From Cepaea nemoralis (taxonomy: Eukaryota; Mollusca; Gastropoda; Stylommatophora; Helicidae), in the NCBI GenBank assembly GCA_014155875.1, contig JACEFZ010011366.1, positions 62,001 to 126,000 of the forward strand: 64,000 nt of DNA. Direction: 5' to 3'. The position numbers and the translations under genes are program-made. Below are positions 35,520 to 48,063 of this stretch, in pieces. The first letter of the stretch is position 1. Each line of letters starts with the position of its first letter. The notes below the pieces were generated by a model. It was not told the DNA's origin. It saw only the letters and a program-made list of their open reading frames with translations, and made no database searches.

Positions 35520-36540
35520 GGCCACATCACAGCACACCCTGTGTAGATGTCTAACTATACCACAATATACTCTCTGTAGATGTGAAGCTATATCTCAACA
35601 CACCCTCTGTACTGTAGATGTGAAGCTACACCCTAGCACATCCTCTGTAGATGTAAAGCTACACCCTAGCACACCCTCTGTAGATGTGAAGCTACACCCT
35701 AGCACACCCTCTGTAGATGTGAAGCTACACCCTAGCACACCCTCTGTAGATGTGAAGCTATATCTCAACACACCCTCTGTACTGTAGATGTGAAGCTACA
35801 CCCTAGCACACCCTCTGTAGATGTGAAGCTACACCCTAGCACACCCTCTGTAGATGTGAAGCTACACCCCAACACACCCTCTACAGATGTGAAGCTACAC
35901 TCCAACACACCCTCTGTAGATGTGAAACTACGGCCCAACACACCCTCTGTAGATGTGAAACTACGCTCCAACAAACCCTCTGTAGATGTGAAGCTACACC
36001 CTAGCACACCCTCTGCAGTTGTGAAGCTCCCCATCAACACACCCTCTATACTGTAGATGTGAAGCTACACCCCAACACACCCCCTGTAGATGTGAAGCTA
36101 CACTTCAACACACCCTCTACAGATGTGAAGCTACACCCCAACACACCCTCTGAAGATGTGAAACTACGCCCCAACTCACCCTCTGTAGATGTGAAGCTAC
36201 ACCCCAACACACTCTCTGCAGATGTGAAGCTACACCCCAACATACCCTCTGTAGATGTGAAGCTACACCCCAACACACCCTCTACAGATGTGAAGCTACA
36301 CCCTAACACACCCTCTGTAGATGTGAAGCTACATCCCAACACACCCTCTACAGATGTGAAGCTACACCCCAACACACCCTCTGCAGATGTGAAGCTACAC
36401 CCCAACACACCCTCTACAGATGTGAAGCTACACCCCAACACACCCTCTGCAGATGTGAAGCTACACCCCAACACACCCTCTGTAGATGTGAAGTTACTTC
36501 TCAAGACACCCTCTGTAGATGTCAAGCTCCGGCCGTGGTC
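35520..36540 (+). repeat. 33-bp minisatellite
   Basis: About 30 units of GATGTGAAGCTACACCCCAA followed by CACACCCTCTGTA. Open frames on both strands come from the multiple-of-three period. Confidence 0.94.
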
Positions 36541-36614
36541 TGTCACAGTCCTTAGCTTTCTGAACTCGGAGAATGGACATAAAGCTCTGCAACAGTCCCC
36601 ACAGTAGTGATACT

Positions 36615-37495
36615 CTGGTACCGAGTTGGGAGGAGACTCTCTGCACCAATCCCACGCTGATACGTGCCTGGTTGGGAGGAGACTCTCTACACCAATCCCA
36701 CGCTGATACGTGCCTGGTTGGGAGGAAACTATCTACACGAATCCCACGCTGATACGTGCCTGGTTGGGAGGAGACTCTCTACACCAATCCCACGCTGATA
36801 CGTGCCTGGTTGGGAGGAAACTATCTACACGAATCCCACGCTGATACGTGCCTGGTTGGGGGTAAACTCTCTACACCAATCCCACGCTGATATATGCAAG
36901 GTTGGGAGGAGACTCTCTACACCAATCCCACGCTGATACGTGCCTGGTTGGGAGGAGACTCTCTACACCAATCCCACGCTGATACGTGCCTGGTTGGGAG
37001 GAAACTATCTACACGAATCCCACGCTGATACGTGCCTGGTTGGGAGGAGACTCGCTACACCAATCCCACGCTGATACGTGCCTGGTTGGGAGGAAACTCT
37101 CTACACCAATCCCACGCTGATATTTGCAAGGTTGGGAGGAAAATCTCTACACCAATCCCACGCTGATAAATGCCAGGTTGGGAGGAAACTCTCTACACCA
37201 ATCCCACGCAGATATATGCAAGGTTGGGAGGAAACTGTTTACACCAATTCCACGCTGATACATGCCAGGTTGGAAGGAGAGTCTCTATACCCATTCCACG
37301 CTGATACATGCCAGGTTGGGAGGAGAGTCTCTACACCAATCCCACGCTGATACATGCCAGGTTGGGAGGAGACTCTCTACACCAATCCCACGCAGATATA
37401 TGCAAGGTTGGGAGGAAACTGTTTACACCAATCCCACGCTGATATATGCAAGGTTGGGAGGAAACTCTCTACACCAATCCCACACTGATACGTGC
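36615..37495 (+). repeat. 46-bp minisatellite
   Basis: About 19 units of GGTTGGGAGGAAACTCTCTA followed by CACCAATCCCACGCTGATAC and a short variable tail (GTGCCT or ATGCAA). 37500-37900 holds no recognised element. Confidence 0.94.
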
Positions 37496-37899
37496 AAGAC
37501 CTGTCAGGGTTCAGACAGCCCGAGTGCTAGAGCATCAGAGCTAAACGTGCCTTCCAAGACTCGCCGACAGTGAGGCAGTGACTCAGCTAACTTTATGATC
37601 TGAGTGGCTTGGTCAGGAAATGAACTGGTTGCCTCAGCCTTGTATTCAGTCTTACATTTTGTATGTACATTACTTAACATTTAATATCTATATGATAGTA
37701 TATGTTGTGGAATAATTTTTATATTTCTCTACATAATTCTCAATGTGCACCAACCTACAAAATTGTACAATTGACTATACATGTTTGTTATTCTCTATCT
37801 GTGTCCACAGCTATACAGTCTGCATACACATGAAAGTTGTTACCTTTCTTTGTCCACAATTGAACAATATAAATACAATGGTATTTTATTCTCTGCATA

Positions 37900-39135
37900 C
37901 ATATATTTGATATTCTTTGCATATACACACCACTTCTTTATACTGTGTACACACAATACTTCTCTATACTGTATACACACACCACTTCTATAAATTGTGT
38001 GTACACACACAACTTGTATAAATTGTGTACACACACCACTTCTATGTTATATGTACACACACCGCTTCCGTATACTGTGTATACACACCACTTCTATATA
38101 CTGTGTACACACACCACTTCCCTATACTGTGTATACACAAAACTTCTATAAATTGTGTGTACACACACCACTTCTATAAATTGTGTGTACATACCACTTC
38201 CATATATAGTGTACACACACCACTTCTATATACTGTGTGTACACACAACTTCTATATACTGTGTGCACACCACTTCTATATACTGTATACACACCACTTC
38301 TATATCCTGTGTGCACACCACTTCTATATACTGCATACACACAAATTCTATATCCCGTGTACACACCACTTCTATATTCTGTGTGCACACCACTTCTATA
38401 TAATGTGTACACACCACTTCTATATCCTGTGTGCACACCAATTCTATATACTGTGTACACACCACTTCTATATCCTGTGTGCACACCACTTCTATATACT
38501 GTGTACACACCAATTCTATATACTGTATACGCACCACTTCTATATACTGTATACACACAAATTCTATATACCGTATACACACCACTTCTATATACTGTAC
38601 ACACACACACACACACACACCACTTCTATATACTGTATACACACCACTCCTATATACTGTATACACACCACTTCTATATGCTGTGTACACACCACTTCTA
38701 TATACTATGTACACACATTACTTCTATATACTGTGTGCACACCACTTCTATATACTGTGTACACACTACTTCTATATACTATGTACACACATTACTTCTA
38801 TATGCTGTGTACACACCACTTCTATGTGCTGTGTGCACACCACTTCTATGTGCTGTGTGCACACCACTTCTATATGCTGTGTACACACCACTTCTATATA
38901 CGGTGTACACACACCAATTCTATATTCGGTGTACACACACCAATTCTATATTCGGTGTACACACACTGCTTCTATATGCTGTGTACACACCACTTCTATA
39001 TGCTGTGTACACACCACTTCTATATACTGTGTACACACCACTTCTATATGCTGTGTGCACACACCACTTCTATATACTGTGTACACACACCTCTTCTATA
39101 TATTGAGTACACACACCACTTCTATATACAGTGTA
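37900..39135 (+). repeat. ~24-26-bp minisatellite (left part)
   Basis: About 50 units of ACACACCACTTCTATATACT followed by GTGT. The array resumes at 39826 after an inserted block. A short (CA)n lies at 38597-38616. Confidence 0.94.
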
Positions 39136-39825
39136 CGAATGAATCACCAAATAACGAGAAGTAGATTGTGAGCTTTACGAAAACACGATTACAAGGAACA
39201 CATTGGACGTTGCGGCCAAAGCCTTCGTCAGCACAGAACAAACAAACACTAACCGACACAACAACTATATGAAACACACTACATGACAATATTAAACTAA
39301 TAAAAGCTACTTATCTGAATCTGTATTCTTGCTAGTAGCGACTGACTCACGTTGGATGACTAGTCAGTAGATGTTATGAACCGGATGTATGGTCAGCGGG
39401 TCAAAGGTCAATAAAGTCAGAAGCTCTGCCACTGGCTAAGCCGCTGGGTGGGAGATCAAGTGGGCGGGGAGTGGGGGAGGAGAGGCACCCATGTGTGCGG
39501 AAGTGTGAGAATTGGGATAAGCAAAGATGTAGGGGGCGCAGTACGCAATTGGCAATTCTCGTTAAACGCTCGAAACACGTGATGGTCCTCAAAGTTAGTT
39601 AGTTAGTTAGTTAGTCGCAGTTCCAACTTCATAGCAACGGGTCGTCCCCATTATGCTCCGTTCCTGTGCCAGTGAATATCATACAAAACGCTCCCCGCTG
39701 CCCAATGTGGTCCTCACAGGGGGGCATGCATGGCGGTCGTTCAGAAAACGATAGCAAACCACCGAACGCAAAACTATCGAGAAAGTTGACTGCTACATCC
39801 TACAAAAGACCTGCGACTACCTATA
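39136..39825 (-). mobile_element. Inserted block with Penelope-like/hammerhead-like motif and (TAGT)n
   Basis: This unique block splits one minisatellite. On the minus strand CTGACGA (39231-39225) is followed by an AGGC/GCCT-type stem, then GGCCGCAACGTC. This resembles the hammerhead-ribozyme core found in Penelope-like element termini, but with GCAA in place of the required GAAA, and I find no convincing partner strand for stem III. A (GTTA)n tract at 39597-39616 could be the tail of another truncated element. No RT or GIY-YIG domain is seen. Confidence 0.35.
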
Positions 39826-41690
39826 TAATGTATACACACACCACTTCTATATACTGTATACACACACCACTTCTATATACTGTATACACATATCAATTCT
39901 ATATAATGTATACACACCACTTCGATAGACTGTGTACACACACCACTTTTATATACTTTGTACACACACCACTTCTTTATACTGTATACACACACCACTT
40001 CTATATACTGTGTACACACACCACTTCTATATACTGTATACACACGCCACTTCTATATACTGTATACACACACCACTTCTATATACTGTACACACACCAC
40101 TTCTATATACTGTATAGACACACCACATCTATATACAGTATACACACCACTTCTATATACTGTATACACACACCACTTCAATATACTGTATACACACCAC
40201 TTCTATATACTGTGTACACATCACTTTTATATACTGTACACACACACACCACTTCTATATACTGTACTCAAACCACTTCTATATACTGTGTACACAAACC
40301 ACGTCTATATACTGTATACACAACACTTCTATATACTGTATACACAAAACTTCTATATACTGTATACACACCACTTCTATATACTGTACACACACCCCAC
40401 ATCTATATACTGTACACACACACCACTTCTTTATACTGTGTACACACCACTTCTATATACTGTACACACACACCACTTCTATATACTGTACACACACCAT
40501 TTCTGAATACTGTGTATACACAACACTTCTATACACTGTATACACACCACTTCTTTATACTATACACACACACCAATTCTATATACTGTGTACACACACC
40601 ACTTCTATATACTGTATTCACAACACTTCTATATACTTTATACACACCACTTCTATATACTGTATACACACACGACTTCTATATACTGTATACACACACC
40701 ACTTCTATATACTGTATACACACACTTCTATATACTGCGTATACACTGCATTTCTATATACTGTATACACACCACTTCTATATACTGTCTATACACTGCA
40801 TTTCTATATACTGTATACACACACTTCTATATACTGTGTATACACTGCATTTCTATATACTGTATACACACACTTCTATATACTGTGTATACACTGCATT
40901 TCTATATACTGTACACACACCACTTCTATATACTGTACACACACCACTTCTATATACTGTGTATACACTGCATTTCTATATACTGTATACACACCACTTC
41001 TATATACTGTACACACACACCACTTCTATATACTGTGTACACACACCACTTCTATATACTGTATACACACACCACTTCTATATACTGTACACACACCACT
41101 TCTATATACTGTATACACATCACTTCTATATACTGTACACACTCCACTTCTATATACTAACACACACCACTTCTATATACTGTACACACTCCACTTCTAT
41201 ATACTGTACACACTCCACTTCTATATACTCTACACACACCACTTCTATATACTTTACACACACCACTTCTATATACTGTGTACACACACCACTTCTATAT
41301 ACTGTAGACACACCACTTCTATATACTGTACACACACCACTTCTATATACTGTACACACACCACTTCTATATACTGTACACACACCACATCTATATACTG
41401 TACACACACCACTTCTATATACTGTAGACACACCACTTCTATATACTGTACACACACCACTTCTATATACTAACACACACCACTTCTATATACTCTACAC
41501 ACACCACTTCTATATACTGTACACACTCCACTTCTATATACTGTACACACACCACTTCTATATACTTTACACACACCACTTCTATATACTGTGTACACAC
41601 ACCACTTCTATATACTGTAGACACACCACTTCTATATACTGTGTACACACACCATTTCTATTTACAGTGTATACACACACACATGTTTAT
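39826..41690 (+). repeat. ~24-bp minisatellite (right part)
   Basis: About 75 units of the same type as 37900-39135, with ATACACACCACTTCTATATA as the common block. Confidence 0.94.
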
Positions 41691-42123
41691 TCTCTAGATC
41701 CAGACATGACCTCTTCTGCAATTCAATGACTAACAAGGGCCACCACTCAGTGATGCCTGATCAAAGATTATGACTATTATATAACAAGTGACAATACGTT
41801 GATATGTTTGCCATCTGAGAGAGCTGATGAAATTGCAACAAACATGGTCTATGACTTACTTGTTGGGTTGCATCATCCATGTCAGGAGACAGAAATGGAA
41901 CAACCCTGGTCTATGACTTACTTGTTGTGTTGCATCATCCATGTCAGGAGACAGAAATGGAACAACCGTGGTCTATGACTTACTTGTTGGGTTGCATCAT
42001 CCATGTCAGGAGACAGAAATGGAACAACCGTGGTCTATGACTTACTTGTTGGGTTGCATCATCCATGTCAGGAGACAGAAATGGAACAAACTTAGTCTAT
42101 GACTTACTTAGTTAGTCGACAGA

Positions 42124-43017
42124 TCATCCTCGTTGCACATCGGACCATTCAGTCCATAAGTGCTCGGATCCCCTCCTCAGCAAATCCCGCAGCGTGTAGC
42201 GGCTAACGACGCCAGTTCTGTGTTGGTTTATCAATCTTCTTTGGCTTCCTGCGTAGTGTTCTTGTTTGGCCACCCCTCTTTTAATTTGCTGCTCTCGCAG
42301 TCTGGCCATTGTTGTAGATTCACAGTCATCACTTGGTTCTTGCAAAAGTCTCACTTCTCGTAGAGCATTCAGAATGTCAGCCTGGTCCATGGCGCGTCCG
42401 CCCTCCACAGTAGCCTCACCTGCGAGCTTGTCAGCCCGCTCATTTCCTTGTACTCCCGCATGACCTGGCACGAAGATGAAACTAATCTTTGCCAGCCGAG
42501 ACCGCTCCAGAGGCAGCAACCATTCTCTTCGGATCGACCCCTCCTCTATCCTCTTGATCATGTTCATTGAGTCGCTAAGGAAACAAGCCCTAGTGAATGT
42601 CTGTGTCTCGAGCCATGTTATTGCTTTACTTACTGCCATGACTTCCATGGTCAGGCTACTTGTGGTTTCAGTGAAAGCACCAGAGTCCTCCTTCACAATT
42701 CTCCCTCCGGCCCGAGCTGTAAAGGCCCATGAGCTTCTCACATGTCGGACGACCGACCCATCTGTGTAGATGACCGCGTCACTGTCTAGCGAATTCTCGA
42801 AAATCAACGCTTGTACTTCAGCCTCCACAGCAGCCGGATTTTCTTGTCTGCATTTTCTATCTAGTTGGATGCAAACTGAAAAGGATGTGCAGAAGTCTGT
42901 TGGCACTTGCACCCACTCCTCGCCAGGTTCTAAGTCCTCAAGTGAACACACCTGTTGAAGAATGTCTTCGGCTTGACCCATCCACGACCGTCCTCTTTTT
43001 AACCTGCTGCCCTTCAC
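42124..43017 (-). CDS. I-group LINE RNase H domain
   Basis: An open 297-codon frame on the minus strand has the RNase H order: AVIYTDGSV (Asp), SLTMEVMAVSKAI (Glu), ACFLSDSMNMI (Asp), then FVPGHAGVQGNERADKLAG (His and Asp). It ends with RYTLRDLLRRGSEHLW, a typical post-RNase H tail. The frame itself is intact, but the RT upstream is broken, so this is a relic inside a dead copy. It may be the former C-terminal part of a single polyprotein. Confidence 0.8.
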   Translation of the reverse strand: MKGSRLKRGRSWMGQAEDILQQVCSLEDLEPGEEWVQVPTDFCTSFSVCIQLDRKCRQENPAAVEAEVQALIFENSLDSDAVIYTDGSVVRHVRSSWAFTARAGGRIVKEDSGAFTETTSSLTMEVMAVSKAITWLETQTFTRACFLSDSMNMIKRIEEGSIRREWLLPLERSRLAKISFIFVPGHAGVQGNERADKLAGEATVEGGRAMDQADILNALREVRLLQEPSDDCESTTMARLREQQIKRGVAKQEHYAGSQRRLINQHRTGVVSRYTLRDLLRRGSEHLWTEWSDVQRG

Positions 43018-43058
43018 CTTCCTAATTTCACTATGCAGTGGATGCTGTGTGTTTGGCG

Positions 43059-44338
43059 TTAATTCTGAGGTAGGCGCGTGCCCTGCAAAACTTGCATTCT
43101 CTCTTCAATGGTTGGAAAATCAAGAAGGTAGCGCATCGCCCTGCATGCTGTATCTCTTGTACATCCAAGAATAATGCGCATAGCTTCATTCTGTATCCTT
43201 TCCATCCTTTCTATCTGCTTATGGCTGAGAGTCAGGATTGCCATTGCATACTCCAAAACAGACATGACCAGCCCCTCGTACAGAAGACATAGATGGCGCT
43301 GCTCACAGTTTGCTGCCGCCATCACCCGCATCGCTGCCAAGCCCCGCTTGGCCTTTGTTATCACCTGGTCTATGTGCACATTATAAGCAAGGCTTCGATC
43401 AAACCGTATCCCCAGGTAATTCATTGCCTGCGTTCTTTCCACCGTCTCTGAACACAGCATTACAGTTGGTGTTGGATTGTTGACAATATGATTATTCAAC
43501 GAGAACCAAGTCACTGTTGCCTTTGTTGGGTTGACCATTGCCCCAGCTTCATCACACCAAGTATTTATGCGATTGAGTTCGGTTTGTAGTTCCACAGCAA
43601 CCTCCTCTCTATCCTTACCCTGACGATACACTAAAACATCATCGGCATATGACAATGTCCTGCCAGGTCCAGTGATCTGCTCACTGGTGATTCTCACTGT
43701 GTAGGCGTTGAACAGTACCGGAGATAATGGTGATCCCTGTGGTAGGCCAGGATATATTGTTGTTGGTTCCGAAGTCCAACTGCCACATCTAAAAACTACT
43801 TTCCGTTGGAAGAGGGCTGCAGCGATCCAACTAAGGAGGAATGGACTTACGTTTAGTTCAAGAAGCTGAAACATTAAAAAATCCAGTGGTACTCTGTTGT
43901 ATGCGTCCTCAAGATCAATCGCTGCAGCAACAGTTTCAGTGCCTGAGTGGAAACCTTCATAGACATCATGGGCAAAGACTGCTGCATTGGACGGTACCCA
44001 CCCAGGGTAGGTGGGAAAACACCTTGCCTCTCTAGTTGGCTTGATATTTTCCTGGCAATTACCTTCTCCAGCAGCTTGCCTACTGTATTCTGCATGGTTA
44101 TAATTCGATATCCCTGAATTTTTTTGTGGTCTTTGTCAGGCTTCGGCAAGGGAATCAGATAGCTATGTAACCATTCCTCCTTGATGCTAGCACTCCCTAT
44201 ACTGTTGTTGTACATGTCTGCTAGTTTCTCTAGCTCATTGTCGGTACACCTATTTATGTCGTCGTATCTTATGCCATCAGGACCTGGAGCACTGTTCTTT
44301 GATCGTCGAAGCACAGCCTTGATTTCTTTCACTGTCAC
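43059..44338 (-). pseudogene. I-group LINE reverse transcriptase (partial)
   Basis: On the minus strand: SKNSAPGPDGIRYDDINR (about 44300), LIPLPKPDKDHKKIQGYR, then a frame change near 43990-43870. In the next frame come LPQGSPLSPVLFNAYTVR (about 43745-43700), the catalytic LSYADDVLVYRQG (about 43655) and NYLGIRFDRSLAYNVHI. Relative to copy 1, a short deletion after GGYRP removes the KRDTSTN region and shifts the frame. A conserved Cys-bearing tail (ILGCTRDTACRAMRYLLDFP) ends the domain. Confidence 0.85.
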
Positions 44339-44811
44339 TGTGTCTTCATCCGAAGTGTTCTGTTCTTATGACTTACTTGTTGGGTTGCATCATCCATGTC
44401 AGGAGACAGAAATGGAACAACCGTGGTCTATGACTTACTTGTTGGGTTGCATCATCCATGTCAGGAGACAGAAATGGAACAACCCTGGTCTATGACTTAC
44501 TTGTTGGGTTGCATCATCCATGTCAGGAGACAGAAATGGAACAACCCTGGTCTATGACTTACTTGTTGTGTTGCATCATCCATGTCAGGAGACAGAAATG
44601 GAACAACCCTGGTCTATGACTTACTTGTTGTGTTGCATCATCCATGTCAGGAGACAGAAATGGAACAACCGTGGTCTATGACTTACTTGTTGGGTTGCAT
44701 CATCCATGTCAGGAGACAGAAATGGAACAAACTTAGTCTATGACTTACTTGTTAGGTTGCATCATCCATGTCAGGAGACAAGAAATGGAACAACCGTGGT
44801 CTATGACTTAC

Positions 44812-44913
44812 TTGTTGGGTTCCAGGTGTTGCAAGATCAGCGAATGTGAATCTGAGTGCATCATCTGTGTCAGCAGCTTAGATCCACCTGGGCCACTGTC
44901 TAAAACTGTAATC
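44812..44913 (-). CDS. FN3 gene exon (middle of an FN3 module), phase 2 to 2
   Basis: The acceptor is TTTCTTCTGTAG, the donor CAACAA|GTAAGTC, the length 102 bp. The frame reads ITVLDSGPGGSKLLT through SLILQHLEPN. This is the C' to F part of FN3, and it is followed without a gap by RYYVILEAL from the next exon. It joins the upstream exon by a split Lys codon. Its last ten bases recur in every unit of the adjoining 63-bp array. Confidence 0.85.
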
Positions 44914-44937
44914 CTACAGAAGAAACAGAGGAAAGTG

Positions 44938-44940
44938 TGT

Positions 44941-44985
<45 letters not shown>

Positions 44986-45175
44986 CGTGAGTGTGTGCTT
45001 GTGTGTGTGCATGAGTGTGTGCATGTGCGTGTATGTGTTGTGTGTCTGTGTGTGTGAGTGTGTGTGTATGTGTGTGTGAGTGTGTGCGTGTGTGTGTGTT
45101 GTGTGTGTGTGCGTGAGTGTGTGCGTGTGTATGCGTGAGTGTATGTGCGCGCGTGTGTGTGTGTGCGTGTGTTAA
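44938..45175 (+). repeat. (TG)n microsatellite, interrupted
   Basis: A TG/GTGC-rich tract begins 25 bp upstream (minus sense) of the 44913 acceptor. On the minus strand it is CA-rich. 45180-45629 holds nothing I can identify. Confidence 0.95.
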
Positions 45176-45629
45176 ACGACATGGATACAAGCCAGGTGAT
45201 GTCGTGGCTGGTGCACTGGTGTATCGAGGCGGTAGTTTTGGTTCAATCCCCAGCAGAAGAAAGACTTTGTTTACTTAGCATCTTTTGGCTGTTGAGTAAG
45301 ACAGAATCGACATCACAGCTCTCATGGCAAATAAATCAGTGATCCTTCCCTCTCAGCAGATATCACAAAGTGTAGATACTGATTGTACCAACAACACGCC
45401 AGTTCTGAATTCATTCGCTTCAACTTCCCTCCTGGCTGGAACCACACATTAAATCCAAACTCAAGAACCCTTGGTTATTGCATCTATCACTGTGTCTCTA
45501 GGCAACAATCATTCGTAGATTGTCTTAACAATTTGTTCCATAGATTAGAACCATTTTATATATTAAATACAGTGAAGAACCTTTGTTACGATGCTTCAGG
45601 CGCACTGGACACATGCTAGACCTACATTT

Positions 45630-45637
45630 GTATAGAC
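45630..45637. repeat. hAT target-site duplication, left copy (GTATAGAC)
   Basis: Eight bases identical to 48056-48063, directly outside the CAGGG terminus. Confidence 0.85.
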
Positions 45638-45646
45638 CAGGGGTCA

Positions 45647-45842
45647 ATCAATCAATCATGTGCCAAGCCGGAAAGCGTGGGCGATCATGACTCTCCATTT
45701 CACTCGATCACCAGTGTCGTGGATCAGCTCAGTGTTCCTGTCTCGTCCATGCCATGTGGCCAAGCCATCCAGGTATTTTTCTCTCGGTCTTCCTCTTGGT
45801 CTGTTCCCTTCGATCTTGCCAATTGTCACCAAGTTCTCCAAT
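45647..45842 (-). mobile_element. LINE 3' fragment nested in the left hAT terminus
   Basis: A 196-bp minus-strand fragment encodes a LINE C-terminus (NRPRGRPREKYLDGLATWHG) and ends in a (GATT)n tail at 45655-45647. AGGGGTCA occurs at 45639-45646 and 45843-45850, an 8-bp target duplication made from the hAT end itself. It therefore inserted after the hAT did. Confidence 0.8.
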
Positions 45843-46499
45843 AGGGGTCACCAAACATTTTTCACGGCGGGCCGGATAACTGACAAAATGACGAGAGCGG
45901 GCCGGAGACTCATTCTGTACAATACTTGCGCATGACTCCGTGGCGAAGGTCTTACGGACGCGGTTCGTAATCCCGTATACCCGCGTTCGAAATACAGCTG
46001 CGCTCGATTGGGCAGCAGACCGAGTTGCGCTGGTTGTTTACGCAATGGTATGGGTGTCGGACGTTCAGAAATCAATGGCAAACTACTGGACGTAAACTTG
46101 CCAAGACATCAATAACAGGAAAAACCGCTGGTGTTGACTGTAAACATTCTGTAAAGGATTTGCAACTAACTTTAACAATACTTGCAAGCCAGAACGAAAG
46201 CTTTGGTAAAAAGGACGAAACATTAAGTTAATCATGGGTAAGTGGCGTGCAATGCTATAACAAAAAAAAAAAAACAAACAAACAAAACAACAACAACAAA
46301 CAAACAAACAAAAGACAGACAAGCAAAAGACAGACAAACAAAAGACAGACAAACAAACAAAGACAACCAACATATTTATTTACTAAAAGAAAAGTTATCA
46401 AAGAAGGAGGCGTTAACAAAAAGATAGTTACATCAGACCTAGTGTGCACATATCCGAATCTCACAAACTAAGCAGCAAGAAAGGTTAGTGAGATTTGTG

Positions 46500-46762
46500 A
46501 AACTGATATTTGGCTTTCAAGATATCATCAAAATTGGTTTAGAACTGCTGCATCCAATCAAGAGAATTGCTTTCAAATGTTCATCAGTCAATCTCGTTCC
46601 ATCTGTTGACTTCACATACTTCATTTTTGAAAATGTTTGCTCACAGACATAAGATGTTCCAAACACTGATGCCATACCAGCGGCAAATTTCTTCAGCTTC
46701 GGAAACTCAACATCAGGTAAGCAGCGGTAAAATTCAAAAAGTACTCCTTCTTTGTCATTCAT
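46500..46762 (-). pseudogene. hAT transposase C-terminal dimerization domain
   Basis: The minus frame reads FPKLKKFAAGMASVFGTSYV, then CEQTFSKMKYVKS, then TRLTDEHLKAILLIG. This is the conserved hAT C-terminal (hATC) block, which ends in the usual LTDEHL motif. The upstream part of the transposase is interrupted by the nested LINE fragment beginning at about 46763, and I cannot follow it further. Confidence 0.85.
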
Positions 46763-47110
46763 TCATTCAGTAGCATGTCCTTTGCAGAACCTCGCTCCCA
46801 TAACAACCTTCCGGAAAGCTTCTCGATCACAAGCAAGATGTCCCGCGTCTGATACACCCATCTGGAGATCATCCGCCACATCCTGCACCCATCTTCTTTT
46901 TGGCCTTCCTCTTCCTCTCTTCCCAGGCATATACCCTTCCATTATTGTTGTCTCCAAACCTTCGTGACGTTTCAAGTGACCAAAATACTTCAATTTTCTT
47001 TGTTTTATCGTCTTTAATAGCCATCCCTCCTTAATATTCAACTCTTGAAGTATGGATGCATTTGTTCTTTTCTTTACCCAAGAGTGGCAGCCAGGGCCTC
47101 CGCCGAAACA
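46763..47110 (-). mobile_element. LINE polymerase C-terminal fragment nested in the hAT
   Basis: The minus frame reads ELNIKEGWLLKTIKQRKLKY, then FGHLKRHEGLETTIMEG, then GKRGRGRPKRRWVQDVADDL. This is the standard tail of many LINE polymerases. A (GAAT)n tail (46758-46772 region) marks its 3' end. It belongs to a different family from the I-group copies. Target-site repeats could not be fixed. Confidence 0.75.
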
Positions 47111-48055
47111 GACTGAAATCACCTAAATGCAACATTTCTGCCCATCTGGTTTATTACATAAAAATGAAAGACACTTGGATCATAGCACAGAGTTCCTTGA
47201 GCAACGTAAACATTTACGTAAGGATCTGCTCCAGCAGAAAGGTTGAAAAACATTGGCCTAGAGACCAGCTCGATTAAAACCTTGACTGGGGAATTCTTCT
47301 GAGCTGGGGATAATATTTTCGTTATAACACGAGGCTTCTGTGGCATTTTTATGCTATGTTTGCTACTTTATTGCCTCATTCACACTTGCAGTTCACTTAC
47401 TTATCACCGTCAAACAATGAAATCCTTGTTACACACCTATAAAATGGATGACTGACAACAAGAAGTAAATATTTCTGGAGCATCGGACCTGTGTTGACAG
47501 CCGGACACATCTCGGGAAAATTTCTCTGAGACTCCTGTGGGTCGTCGCTAGAGCTAAGGAGTTCGTGCTTGGTGTGACGCTTTCCGCGCTGCGGAAAGAG
47601 ACCGAGCCATATGGGATAAAACCCGGTGCAATGATGTCGACCCTGTCGACTTTTAAGCGACTTTTTTTTGGGGGGGGGGAGGGAAAGATGCGCGCGCGCG
47701 CGTGTGTGTGCGTGTTGCCATAGAAACCATGGTAACGTCAGAGCCTATGCGGCGCTACCACGAGCTGGGGAGGACTTGGGATGGCACGAATTAAGCAAAC
47801 ATTACAATAAACAAGAAAATCTAGATACAATAATTTATACTTGAATATAATAAATTTAAGAGACTTAGCAGCCAGGAGGTCTCCGCATTTGTGAAGATCT
47901 CCTATTATTCTAAACATAATATTTACATTTAAATTGTATCACTACCTCTCGTGTTCCATACGTTATATCAAGCAAGTTCAAGTATCGTCGGCGGACCGAA
48001 TGAAATGACGTCGCGGGCCGGATCCAGCCCGCGGACCGTAGTTTGGTGATCCCTG

Positions 48056-48063
48056 GTATAGAC
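48056..48063. repeat. hAT target-site duplication, right copy (GTATAGAC)
   Basis: Eight bases identical to 45630-45637, directly outside the CCCTG terminus. Confidence 0.85.

Larger units (their letters stand above)
42110..44366 (-). mobile_element. I-group non-LTR retrotransposon, copy 2 (5' truncated)
   Basis: The minus strand holds RT followed by RNase H, truncated at the 5' end at about 44362 and ending near 42110 with GACTAACTAAG. TATGACTTACTT flanks both sides (42098-42109 and 44367-44378), but this is part of the array unit, so a true target duplication cannot be told from array periodicity. This copy shows the 3' part that copy 1 at 20570-23508 lacks. Confidence 0.85.
41830..44811 (-). 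repeat. 63-bp minisatellite carrying exon tail plus 5' splice site, split by a LINE
   Basis: Four to five units lie at 41830-42109 and seven at 44367-44811. On the minus strand each unit contains AACCCAACAAGTAAGTCATA. The exon at 44913-44812 ends in exactly AACCCAACAA and its donor region is GTAAGTCATAGACC. The array runs directly into that exon, so the unit includes 10 coding bases plus the donor. All copies I read keep GTAAGT. An I-group LINE sits in the middle. Confidence 0.92.
45638..48055 (-). mobile_element. hAT-family DNA transposon with 8-bp target duplication and nested LINE fragments
   Basis: Perfect GTATAGAC flanks lie at 45630-45637 and 48056-48063, the 8-bp duplication typical of hAT. 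The right end reads inward CAGGGATCACCAAAC. The left end is CAGGGGTCA, then a LINE insertion, then CCAAAC at 45851; with the insertion and its duplication removed the two ends match in 14 of 15 bases. A hAT C-terminal dimerization domain is readable on the minus strand at 46762-46517. The transposase core is not recognisable, so the copy is dead. Low-complexity A/AAC DNA is at 46260-46370 and poly-G/GC at 47665-47720. Confidence 0.85.

Noticed and set aside
38025..41729. Long Tyr/His/Cys-rich frames on both strands
   Set aside because: They are translations of a CA/TATA-rich 24-bp minisatellite in multiple frames.
42098..44378. 12-bp target-site duplication TATGACTTACTT of the I-group LINE
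   Set aside because: The same 12 bases occur in every unit of the surrounding array, so they are not evidence of duplication on insertion.
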